Of a stretch of 64,000 nucleotides of DNA, positions 1 through 11,497 are shown one piece after another. Position numbers and translations under genes: made by a program. How positions within the stretch are numbered: the stretch's first letter is position 1; the number at the start of each line of letters is the position of its first letter. Source of the DNA: Kudoa neothunni (lineage: Eukaryota; Cnidaria); the NCBI GenBank assembly GCA_964304625.1, contig OZ199839.1, positions 3,782,001 through 3,846,000 on the forward strand, written 5' to 3'. Under the pieces are notes generated by a model, which had not been told where the DNA came from, did not search any database, and saw nothing but the letters and a program-made list of their open reading frames with translations.

Positions 1-2827
1 CTTCAGTGATTTTTATTCATTTGAAAATAAATTAAAAATAAATTCTTTGAATTATAACACTAAAACACTTTTACAAAAATTCTAAATGGCGCCATTTTAA
101 ACAATGTAATTTACATTTATGCATAATTATAATATATTCCATACAAGACTTATGTCAAAATATAATTTGTCATAATTTTAAAATGTTCATGTGTATATTA
201 AAAAAGTTTGTTTAAATTTAAACAAGTTATAAGAGGATTATTGTACTTTATTATTTAGTAAATAATTATTGTCATTATTTACAATTATATATCTATTTCA
301 GAAAAAAATATATGTACTAAAACTGAACCTGTTGTATTTCGTCCTAAAAGATTCAGCTATAGTTATTCTTAAATATGAGATAATTTTGAAAATGAGATGA
401 CATCAAAATTGGTTATATTAGCTTTTTGTTTAAAATAAAAAAAAATTCAATTCATTTTGAAGAAAGCATGAATCAGTTACGTAGTTATCATTCATACGAA
501 TAGGATTTTTATTTAATTTCCTCTTTTTCCTGTAATTTGATGATAATAGTTGATAAAATTATGTTGAATATTTTAATTTAATAATTCTTTATCAATAAGT
601 TATAACTCTACGCTTTTACGTAATATATTATCTTTAGTCTGAAAACGAAAAATTCAGTGTGAAAGGATTAAATAAAGTCTAAAATAAGAAGAAAGAACCG
701 TTAATTTAAATATGAAGAGATCATAGCAACATTAGCTATATGAGGCTGATTTCCCCAATAATTCAAGTTGAAACTCAATTGAAATTACGCACATATTCAG
801 AATAAAACGATAATAAAATATACGGAAATAATTCAATAACAAATTGTAATAATCATCTATAATAAAACGTAATAGCAAAAATAGGTCATATTTCCTTGTT
901 TTTAAATTTTTAATAATTTGTTGACTTAAAAATTAGAACAGAATTTCACGTGCTTATATATGGGAGTGTGGCGGACCTAATTCGGAATTGTGAAGCTTTA
1001 TATTAGAGTATTTTTGAAAATTAAGTACCACAAAAAGTAGACAAATGGATTTGTCTACGTGTAAATAGAGCATGTAGAAGCTATAGGTTCCAGATTCACG
1101 CCGTATATTATTTTATCTAGAATTTTTGTAGTTCATTCTTTGATTGAACCATAATTTTAAAATGTGAATTTTTCCTAAAGTATTTAAAATTAATTTCTTA
1201 GATTAAGTTACCAAAATAACTTAAAAGAAATAAGAATCTTACAAACATTCGTAAAAAGTAAAATAAAACGAAATGAATTGTTTATTTACTTTCAATAAAA
1301 TTTTTGAGCCTTTATTTAGTTTAAATTTTTCTAATTTTCATAAAAAGAATGAATAAATGATTTATATCTATATAAATATAATGAACAAATCATTCCGGTA
1401 TATGTAATTAAAACGACATGTTCGCTATTAACCTGAAATAATTAAATTGATTATCGTCAAGCTTTTAACCTAACTTAAAAAATTATAATTTATTTTTCAA
1501 CAGATAAATAACGGCTGAATTTTAGTATACGCCCCCCTAATCCGAAGTCTTGAGAAAAATGTATTTTTATTCCGTTTGGGAAATTTCACGACATTTTTCA
1601 AATGAAAAGGGGACCACCTCCTAGGTATTTTGAATAAAGTGAAACAAAACAGTAATTGTGGAACGTGTGGCTCCCCATTTTTAGCGGTTTTTACATTTTT
1701 TTCGTCAAAAATGGTCCCAACTAATCTTTTTCGCTTTTCTCATCTGGAAATGGATCAAAATATTTTCCAAAATGTTAAAAATAAATTTGTCGTCTACGCT
1801 CATGCATGACTGCATATTAGGTAGCATAACCCATATTATACACAGGTGGATTGGGGGGCTTATACTAGAGGAGATCCTAAATAACAATAAGTTTTCATGA
1901 AACTGAATAGAGAAATTTAAATTAACGCGCTTAATGATTCAAATAAAATCGATGAAATAAATTATTCTCCCGCGCATACATGCTAATGGAAATTAGTTAG
2001 GATAGATGTTTCATCAGAGAGTAGACGCTGATCCTTGAGTAATCCTTTGGTAGGATAGTGATGAGTTTAATAAATAGGAGATTTGAGGTAACTTAAGCTA
2101 ATAGATTAGACCTCTTAACCTTCTAAGTGCTCCGAAAATTCTATATACTTGGTGCTTTGGGGTCACACACGATCCCAAAACGCTTGGAGGGTTATAAAGC
2201 TTTTTGAAATTACTTTTAATAAGGTAAAATTTGAGATTTTAATGCTAATTATTGTGTTGGTCCAGCATCACATTTAGAGACTGTGTCAATATCATGATTA
2301 GATTTTGTTTGTTGAAGCCTGAAAAGCCTCGTGTTTTATGTACATTCAGGTTTAATCTAACCACATTGAATAGAAAATAAGTAGAAACAAATAATTTTTA
2401 GGAAAAATTTTAATAATTTATGCGGTATGTGCGAATCACAGTATTGTGTAGAGATTTAGTATTGCGTTTCAAATCTCAATTATCAAGTATTACGCAATAT
2501 CGGACCTTTACTATTTAATAGCGAAATAAAAAATCACACTTCCAGAGTACAATTATTCAAGGTGATAATTGCACGCAACCTAATAAATAGATCCAGATAT
2601 AATGTTAGATATTAAACTTTGAGTAAATTTTCTGGCATCCGATTAGATGGCTACCAAACCTTAACTGGCTATTTATTTATAAATCTTAAAGTCATTTAAC
2701 TTCCTTAAGTGTCTAACGCTTAATTAATGGGTGACATGGGATATAAACATTGTACATAGCAGTAGCAGTGTGCGCACACCCGCTTTTTAATTATCCTGCA
2801 CTAAATTTAAACATAATGATAAAGAAA
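1..2827. other. AT-rich region, no gene seen
   Basis: No reading frame here shows recognisable protein similarity. The only short frame of note (minus strand, about 1705-1887) has no recognised motif. A very small piggyBac-like inverted repeat at 2119-2193 is listed separately. The rest appears to be AT-rich intergenic DNA upstream of the ERMP1-like gene. Confidence 0.5.
2119..2193. mobile_element. miniature piggyBac-like element (about 75 bp)
   Basis: A TTAA (2115-2118) is followed by CCTTCTAAGTGCTCC, and 60 bases later comes a near inverted copy ending at 2193. The arms match each other at about 10 of 14 positions. They also resemble the ends of the larger piggyBac at 11498-13792 (CCTTCCGAGCGCCC and CCTTCCAAGCGTCCC). 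The right-hand target copy is no longer a clean TTAA. This could be a deletion derivative of that family; chance is not excluded. Confidence 0.35.
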
Positions 2828-5800
2828 ATGAAGTTTTCATTTAACTTTTTATCAGTAAAAATGAGATGCAAATGATGTGATACTGTTGACTGCAGTTTTT
2901 GCCCATATTTTGCTTTCAATCTACATTGTTTATGTTTCAAAGACAATCTGTTGATCCATTGCTGTTAAGCAATTATGATTCAAAACAACTATTCAACTCA
3001 TATATTAATGTGACCAATGTGAGGAGGATTTTAAAAAAATTGTCTTCGATCGAATCAAGGGCATATCCTTCGAAAACCAATATTGATAGTACCAACTATT
3101 TGTTGGATGAACTCCGAAGAATATTCGATAAATCAAATCAAAGCGCCATCATTCACAATAAGGAACCCTTTTTCACACCCCATTTAGAACTTTTTCTGTC
3201 GAATGGTTCAACGACTGTCAATATTATTCATCGTAAAAACCTATATGAACTATCAGATGGTGCCAAACATTGTTATTACGTTGAAGCCTAAAAATAAAAC
3301 ATTAGATTATTATTGTATGATTGGTTCCCATTATGATTCGGTAGAAGGTTCTCCGGGTGCATCTGATAATGCCTTGTATACCTCGGTGGTGCTCGAAATT
3401 ATTGCTCATTATAGTAGATACACCACCAACAACAATACTTTATCTGTTGGATCGAACGGTGTGACGGTGAACTTCCAGCCTCATTGCAATTTGCTTTTTG
3501 TGTTGAATGGTGCTGAGGAATCTGCTATGGTAGCGGCTAGTGCGTACATTACTCAACATCACCTCAAAGATAAAATTTCCTTGCTTATCAATCTAGACTC
3601 TGCTGGTGGAGGTATGTTTTTGTGGATGTATTCGGCTGGCCATTTTTTGAATGCGTCTCTTGTAGATGGCATTGGATGGTTGTTTCAAACAACCAACAAA
3701 GCATCTCACCTAATCAAAACCTACAAAAAATTTGTGCCCTATCCAGGTGGAAATTCGGTTTTCGAGGACCTATTCAAATCTGGCCAGATTCCCGCTGATA
3801 CAGACTTCCAAGTTTATAGGGACCATGGAAAATTGCATGGCTTAGATATAGCTATTGGTGGAAATGGTCATCAATATCACAATCAATATGATGTCGAATA
3901 TGTGATTTCTAACGTGACTCTTGCTCGCGAGGCGATCAACTTGTGCTCACTTATTACCGGCCTTATCAATGACCCCTCCATAAATGACGTCCACTCCAGC
4001 CAAACCAGCAGTCATGAGAAATACGTCTATTTCGATTATCTTGGCAAATACATGGTGGTCTATCCTCAGTATTGGGCCTATGTTATAAACGTGGTTCTCC
4101 CTTTTTTGGTGATACCAATAATGTTGGGTGATCTCCGTAATCTAACTAAACGTAATTTTTTCGTTTTGCGTTCATATTAGTCGACTGCTTAATACCCACA
4201 GCTAACGGTGTATTGTTGCTGATGAATTAGATTTACAATCAATGTTCATTACTCTAACAACCACTTTAATGTTATTCTAAAATGAAGGAAGGTGTGAGTT
4301 ATAATATCTCAGCTCTTTTGTTATTTTCTAAAATTATTGATGCTTAAAAATTAGTTTCTAATGAAGAATTTAAAAACATCCCCAACTAATCTTATTATTA
4401 TTTATTGAGATAATTTTGGTCACTACATTGTTAACTTTTGTAAAAATTGAGTTGGAAATACCTACAGATTCTTAATTTAAAATGAAAACACAGCTCTAAG
4501 TATACATACGTTTATCGAACGCGTTATCTTAGCAATGATCGCTCATTTCCCCAAAAATCTGTGAATGCTAGTTTTTTGAATAATTGAAATCTGTTATATT
4601 TTTTAAATTTAATTTAAATGAAATCTAATCTATAGAGAAAGTTTAAATTTAAGAGTTAATATTGTTTATTATTTCAGGCCCGTCGTTTGACACCTAAGGA
4701 TTTGGAGTAACGAATTATCGTCAGAACTTTACACAGTCGATTACATTACATTACATTAGTACGTCCTACCAGATTCTTCGTTTTATTGAACATTAATACG
4801 AATTTCCCAGTTTCACGCGGGATTGGGATATATTTTATCAAATATGAGAATGTTTAAAAATAAAAAAATGAGTCCTTTAAACTAACCCAGAGAAGAAATT
4901 AAATTAGCTTTCTTTATAATATCACATTTTTAACGACTGGGATAAGCGCTATTCAAACTAAGAAAATTTGAGGAGATCACAAAATTGGCAAAAGTTGTAT
5001 AACTTGGTGATAACCTGCGATGATTAATTTTTATTGTTCTAATTAGTATCCTTTTATCCTGCATATTTTTATACTCGTCTTTCTCAAAGCAACTGCGTGA
5101 CCTTTTATTACCGACAAAAATAATTATATTAAATGTTAATCTATGCATTAAATATTATCACTTGGGGTAAAATTTAACGGACGCTTTAACAAAATTTGAG
5201 GATCCAGTTCCAATATTAAAGGTTTTAATATATCTGATTATGACATGTGCTATCAATTCGTTATTAATTTATCAAATTTCCACCTTTTGTGTTATTTAAA
5301 CTATTTATAGTATTTTGATAGTATACTTAGTAAGTTAAATATATTCAATCCCCAGTATAAGGAGTGTACTTAAGCACGCACCCAAATGGACATACCTAAT
5401 TTGTAAATATAGATAGATAAATTGTTAAATTAACGCATGGTTGAGACATATAATGGAAAATGTTAACCTTAACTGATTATCACTCAGTAATAAGTAGATT
5501 TTAACTCAAATGTTGAAATTGTGTAGTCCGTTTGACAAACTTGAAACCGATAAAATCCACATTTTCCATATACTTTTGTAGCTTTCGACTGTAGAATCAG
5601 AATTTAACGATTTTCCTGATGTTAAAACCTTTCAAAAGTTTCATAAATGTCTCTTTATATGGAAAAAATTTTCGCACATGCTTACGTAGGGACACGCGGC
5701 TCAAACCGACAACCCTCCTTTATATATACAGTATATATGCAGTAGGTAATCAATTTTCCGTGTTTTTACTTTTTCATCTCTTATATATAATTATCAGAGT

Positions 5801-8800
5801 CGAAACTATTTTTGTAACATAAGGAAGTGTATTTTATGTAATTGAAATTAAACATTAAAGAAAATAGTAATTTATAAAGATATTTTTCCTTAAAAAATGT
5901 GGATTATCGATTTTACGTAACTTTTAGGCTTCAATCTTAATTTTCATAACCTTTTGCTTTAATTAATTACATCCGTAATATCATTGTAAATCATTTAGAC
6001 ATGAAGAAATGTTTATTATTTTTCCATTAGTTCAAAATTTATGAATGTAAGTCGATAAATCTTTACGTTTCGCCATTTTGATCTCGTATCTATTTCAACT
6101 TTAAAACTCTTAAAACGAGAACGTCGAATTAATTTCCTCATGTAAAATGAGCTTGAATTCATTAAAAAGAAACATTCTGGAAAAGGGGCCAAATAATAAT
6201 TGTTATACTATAGTTTATAATTGGTTAAAAGCATTAGCGCCAAGAAAACAGATTTATTATAGGCAATTAAATGTGCAAAAAAATTAGTAAATGAGTTCAA
6301 TTCAAAATAATTATTACTTTTAGAAGTCTTTATGGTTATTGGTTGCGTCGTAATTTATTAATGATCAATTTTCTGGGGTGAACATTTACGCACTCAAAAC
6401 CGTTACCTTAACAAGTAGAACAAATTGAGTGATATTGCTGCAAGATCTTTGACTGGCTTTTTTATACAATTTTAATAAAACTGTATTATTCCATCGACAA
6501 AACAATGTCAAATTATTGTAACATGTACAAATTTTCAAAAATAAGCTTTGATTTGCGCTCGGAATCCAATTCACATCTAGGAAAGAGATCTAAAATGATT
6601 TATGAGCTAATTTTGTGTCCATTTCTAGGAGTTGTTCAGATCGTGTTTGATTTGTCATCACAAGAATTAACGATTTTTTAACGACAAGAAAAAGTTACTT
6701 GTTTAATTTGAGTAAAATAAGAAATCGAGAATAATGATGAAACATTTAAAATATATCTAATTTTTCAAAATAGTAATTTCAAAAGTACTGTCAACAATTT
6801 ATGTGTACATCTCTGTAGCTCAACTTTTAACCATGAAACTAAATTATGTAACATCATTCTCGTCTTTTTTTAAATTCAGCAAATTAACTACCTTACCTAT
6901 ATAAACGAATAATTTACTTTTCAAAGTCCAACTACAAAAGTATTTCGATTAAAAACCACATTATTTAAATGATAGCGATCCAAGTGCACAGTCACTAGAT
7001 TTGTTTCAGCCTATGGTAAAACTATAAAAATCTTTCTAAAAAATAATAATTGTGAACTTTACTATATTACTTCAATACGAAATATTTTTATTGTCTTCTC
7101 ACGCATCAAAAACGTAGGTAAAATCTGTCAGTAATGTACTTTCAGTAACTTTTCTCTGGTCCCTAAGGGATTACGTAAAAAATGTTACCTATTGTATAAA
7201 GTTTTAAATAATGACTCTTCTGACCGAAGCGGTCTGCCGTCATTGATGCACCCAACGATAGGATCTGCTATCGGTACACAAACTTTTCAAGTTGGGGACT
7301 ATAGTTCGATTCTCGACAACTGCCATAGATCCCAAAAAATAAAAAAAATAGATCAGACTTTTTAGGAAATTTTCTAATCCAAAAACTTTAAAGGTATATC
7401 AATAACTTGGACTTATTAATGTTCTTCGCGGATCGAAGTTTATGTGCCCATCGACTATGCACATCATAGCTTAAAGTCAAATTCTGCGAAATGTTTCAAT
7501 AATCCAAGAAAACGGATCATTTACAATAAATCCTATATTTTTGAACTTTTTTCATTATCTAACATTATAAATTAACACAAAATTGTTGAGTAAACTTATT
7601 AAGAGGTTTTAGAACTCGAAGTTGTTGGAGGGTTGATCGTTTATAAACTCATAAATGGATCCGATTATTATTAATTCTTTTCAACTAATATCTACAATTA
7701 ATAATCAATAAGAAAAGCATCTCGCTGAAATATTTAGTTTTTTTTTGAATTTTGATATGAGTAACTTATTTTTGAGAATATAATTGTTTATTTGTAATTA
7801 ACTTGCCAATGTTTTCACACTTTTCATTAATGATAATCTCATGAATGTTAATTTGTTTTTATTTTAAGAAAGAAATATATTAGTTTTCTTTAGGTTCTAA
7901 TCGTGGTTGTATTATGGTAGTTGTCCTGTGTTTTGTTGCCCATGCACTATCCTGTTTAATGGCAACAGGATGTGCGTTTGTTGTGGCCTTTGTGATGGGG
8001 CTGATGAACAGTTTACTCTCCTATAACTTGTACTACATAACTGCATTATTACTGTATGGGCTTCCTGTTGAAATAACCTATGTGTGCACATACTTTTATT
8101 TACTCAATAACACATTTGTGGTAGATAAATTTTTTTGTCGAATCACTTATTCCATATATAGAACTATTTACCATACGGATCGAAGGTGAAACAAATTATC
8201 ATATATTGGGCATTCACTAGTTCAGATTTGTTTGCGTCTGTGATTTTTACTCTTCTATTTGATCTATGCTCTTCATACTTTCATTTGTTTTCAATGCTCT
8301 CATTTTTCCCTTTGTTCTTTATTCGTCAAACTGGTTTTTGCAACTACATCAATCCCAAGGTCTATAGTATTCTCTACTATATCACCTATCTCGGGTTCAC
8401 ACTTGTTTGGACAACATATAAAATGTACGTTGCAAGTGTATTATTTGGAGCTGCATTAAATTTTTTGGACCGTACACCTTGTTTGTTTCCATCCGAATAT
8501 GTGGTAGCGTTTGTTGTTTCCTGCACAACGTTGATTCTATTCGATACTATTGTAAGCTGATGATTATTGTTTCTTTGGCCACCAAAGTACACGGTTATTT
8601 TAGAACTCACTTATTGTACCGATGGAAAAAGTACAAAAGTGCTTTGTGAGAGTTTTATTTTCTTGTTGGGTTATTGTTCTGTTTGTGGTGTGCTTCACCT
8701 CATTAACACCTCCATACGAACAGTTTACTGCTCCAAAACGTTTAACAGCTCACGTAACATCTATTCTGCTGAAAGCCAGTCATGAATATAACTTCCTATT

Positions 8801-9636
8801 TGTGTAGCATATGATTCACTCGCAGTTCGATAAAAATATGGTTCTATTCAATAAATCTGCTAAAATGGTGGTTATGGCTACAGACCATAACTGTCTAAGA
8901 GGTTATGGTAAGTCGCTCACCAAAAAACTAAAACCACTAAGCTCTGTAGATCGGTTTTGGCATAGCATCAATGCGTTTACTCTTATTCCCGAATTTAAGT
9001 ACGCTCTTAAGTAGTGAAAAATGTATATAGTTATAATTTAGAAGTTCATTATTTTATTACGATACTCAAATCCCAATACTTAACGAATTGACCAGTGCAC
9101 CATTTTTACTCAATAAGACTGGAACAAAGAAAATTTCTTCCACCACCATTCGTTTCTATTTCAAACTATATTGTATTTCTATTGGGGATTAAAATTGGTA
9201 TAATTTGGATTGATGGTGTAGGTGATCAAGCTACGCTAATTGATATAGTTCTACCCAAGTCCCTCACAATTTCACGTTGGTCATTTTCCCAGCCTCCTAT
9301 AGCTAATGGAAAATCTTCAAATGGGGAGAATATCTATAACCAGATATTTTTTGTATCTGATCCGCTAAATCCTCCTCAATTTTGGATAGACATTAACCTG
9401 TTGAAAAGCTCATCAAACAATCAAGTATTATTATATTTGAAAGTTTTCATATTTACTCAATTGATGCATCTATATAGCCGATTTCTTTCAATATCATCGC
9501 CACGATGCATCGTTTCGCAGAAAAAAATAAGCCCACTCCGGATACTATTGCGTTAAAAAAGATGCTTCCTAAACATGTTGCTCCTGTTACCAACATCATC
9601 AAAAGACTAGATTATGTGTTTGATTTTTTATTTTAA
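2828..9636 (+). CDS. ERMP1: Endoplasmic reticulum metallopeptidase 1-like (M28 family, multi-TM)
   Basis: An ER-membrane M28 zinc peptidase in the ERMP1 family. Proposed exons: 2828-2854, 2896-3216, 3257-4151, 7894-8185, 8221-8551, 8604-8801, 8826-8907, 9096-9424, 9478-9636. They sum to 2634 nt, giving 877 aa; human ERMP1 is about 904. Introns are 41, 40, 3742, 35, 52, 24, 188 and 53 nt, all GT-AG, and each restores the frame. The peptidase domain shows GSHYDS, GASDNA, GAEES and LDSAG, then DTDFQVYRD and YHNQYD, so the zinc ligands and the catalytic Glu are present. Hydrophobic segments follow (7914-8760), then a C-terminal lumenal-type domain with FLPPP, SRWSF and FWIDINL, ending in a short hydrophobic tail. 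The first exon is the weakest: an ATG at 2828 gives a hydrophobic start. The 40-nt intron at 3217-3256 could instead be a one-base frameshift. The gene is otherwise well supported by the collinear match along the family. Confidence 0.85.
5170..5830 (+). repeat. Dispersed repeat, copy 1 (unclassified)
   Basis: This stretch aligns by eye with 17440-18060 in the same orientation. Shared landmarks occur in the same order: a GCACGCACC(C/T)AAATG(G/A)ACA block, GTTAAATTAAC, GAATGTTAA or AAATGTTAA, a GTAATCTGTTTAACA or GTAGTCCGTTTGACA block, and a GACAAAATC or GATAAAATC block. No protein motif or clear terminal repeat was seen, so the class is unknown. The two copies differ by many substitutions and indels, which suggests age. 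Confidence 0.5.
7216..7350 (+). repeat. tRNA-derived SINE candidate (Leu/Ser-like head)
   Basis: GACCGAAGCGGTC at about 7221 resembles the A-box and D-arm of tRNA-Leu or tRNA-Ser (GGCCGAGCGGTC). AGTTCGATTCTC at about 7301 resembles a B-box. An A-rich stretch and a T run follow. The A-to-B distance is longer than in an intact tRNA and no acceptor stem closes, so this is at best a tRNA-derived relic. It lies in the large ERMP1 intron. Confidence 0.35.
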
Positions 9637-10310
9637 CATAAAATTTTATCCAATTCTCCTGTCGTTGATTTTTTGTGTGTGGGGACCATTTTTGGGAGCA
9701 GCAATCCTACATTATTGACTAGGGTTATAAGAGGTGATTATAAATTCTCAGACATTAACGGCTTAATCTATATAAGATTACCCATTTAAATCCAACCTAA
9801 ACTGTTTAACATCAACATAATACTGTTGAGATTGGATATTGTGTAATTCCGAAATTTCAACGTTATGTTTTTTAGAAAGAAATTTATTTTTGTGATATTG
9901 TTACTATTTTATAATTGTGTAAACATATTTGACATTAAAAATTTTATTTATACTTAAATTCTGGTTATCTCGTGGAAATTTTTGAAGGAAGTGGTTATTG
10001 ACACGGACCACAATATCCAGGTAAATATAGTTCTGACTGCATTTGATTATTGCTGGCCCTAAAGCGGTGGAGATGAACCAACAATAATTCATTACAGCAG
10101 ATTCTAAGAATGAAATTTATAGATCAACTATAAATAGGAGTTCGCGGGAGTAAAACTGAGTACCGCGCGTGCGTAGTTTCCATTTCGGATTAAAAACTTC
10201 CGTGTCAATAACCAGTGCCATTTTTAATGCTTGGTTGTTAGGTGCGGCGCGATTCTTTAATCGTTAGTGCGTGGTTTCTGTGGCTGATTAATATAAAACT
10301 GATAGTGTTG
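9637..10310. other. Intergenic, with a small inverted repeat
   Basis: No coding sequence was recognised. The motif TGGTTATTGACACGGA occurs at about 9990 on the plus strand and on the minus strand near 10200-10216, forming a short inverted repeat roughly 230 bases apart. This could be the ends of a small MITE or chance. The frame at 9904-10092 (minus) spans one arm and has no recognised motif. Confidence 0.4.
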
Positions 10311-10319
10311 TCTTCATTA

Positions 10320-10800
10320 TTTCTCATGAACAAAGCAATATTTAAGAGAAAATGGATATTATCATTCGATAAAAAAATTACAAGATGCGAAATCAATGAT
10401 AATTTTTTTAGTTTAAATTGAGTAATATGGCAGTTTACAATGAGTATTAATATATAATCACGTTTAAGGTCATTCCATATTTGATAGAATTTGCTGGCAC
10501 GAAAAATTGAAAAATACGGGTATTAAAAGTGAAACGAAGAAACATTGTTCACTCGGATTCAAAAATATAGATAATGGGGTGCATGATTGGACTGTTAAAA
10601 AACGATCGAATGGTAACGTTCATTCGGGGGATGCTATTATGGAAAAGGCTTCTTATATTGCAAATAAAAAAAACAAACAATATTAAGGCTGACAATTTGC
10701 AAAAGGTGGCTTTCAGGGTTCAAGTTAATATTTGAGATATTTTCAACAGGATTCATGGTGAAGTTGCGAGTGCGAATGTTGTATTATAAACCCCAAATTA
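10320..10800 (+). mobile_element. pogo/Tigger-like transposase N-terminal remnant
   Basis: Translations scattered over frames resemble the CENP-B-type DNA-binding domain of pogo/Tigger transposases. A basic start with KRKWILSFDKK lies near 10330-10370. GDAIMEKASYIANKKN lies near 10630, and a HGEVASANVV-like segment near 10755. In the family these fall in the order helix-turn-helix, then a second helix-turn-helix before the DDE domain, as seen here. Several frame changes and stops make it a non-functional fragment. The DDE domain was not found. Confidence 0.45.
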
Positions 10801-11497
10801 GCTGCTAGTTCCTGATTCTTTTATTTTTGTTGTATTTTGTGTCAACGTGTTTTCTTTTGCTAACCGCCTTCTAAATTTGGACACAACATAGGTGTTTTAA
10901 AGGAGTCAAATATCGGCCGCGTGAATATTATTCACAAACAAACGCATGCATGACGCGCCTTATATTCATACGAATAATGAGAAAGTTGAATTAAAAGGTG
11001 ACAAATGAGGATAGAAAAGCTCTAATTTTGTTGAGTCAACATAAGCTTATCCAAAAAATACTGATTCTTTTGAAGATATCAAAATTTCATTCCTCCTAAA
11101 AAATAAACCTCATATTCGACAACACCTTGATTTAGGCATCATTCATTGTTTTCAAAGTAGGCACAAGAATACAATGATCAAGAATATGGTTTTATGTGAA
11201 GATTCTAGCATCAAAAATATAAATTGCTAGACTCAATCTTAACATTAACCAAATTTTTGGATAGCATTCCGCCAACAATTATTATTAATTGCGTGAAAAG
11301 TTGTAAATATTTGATAGTACTAAATACGATTAGAATAACAAAGTTTAAATTAGTTTTTAGAACACGAAGACATGAGAACACTATTTCTAATCAGCAACAG
11401 TTCTCAAGGTAATATCTTATGTATACCTCATTTATTTTTTTAGATAAAATAGAAAATTTTGAAAATATTTTTGGCGATTATATTACGACAATATTAA
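10801..11497. other. Intergenic, nothing recognised
   Basis: AT-rich DNA between the pogo-like relic and the piggyBac element. Short frames (for example 11224-11412, plus) have no recognised motif. A decayed continuation of the pogo-like element cannot be excluded. Confidence 0.4.

Larger units (their letters stand above)
4152..7893 (+). other. Large intron of the ERMP1-like gene
   Basis: It runs from GTAATT after a phase-1 codon to TTTCTTTAG; joining 4151 to 7894 restores an Arg codon and continuous similarity from the peptidase domain into the next membrane segments. It is about 20 to 150 times longer than the other introns of the gene. It contains a dispersed repeat (about 5170-5830) and a tRNA-like SINE candidate (about 7216-7350). 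No coding sequence was recognised inside it. Confidence 0.7.

Noticed and set aside
1705-1887. 60-codon minus-strand frame
   Set aside because: No family motif and ordinary composition; treated as chance.
3217-3256. Reading 3217-3256 as a 24-nt intron starting at GTAAAA (3233)
   Set aside because: A 24-nt removal leaves the wrong frame for the peptidase domain; the 40-nt form restores it, though a one-base frameshift remains possible.
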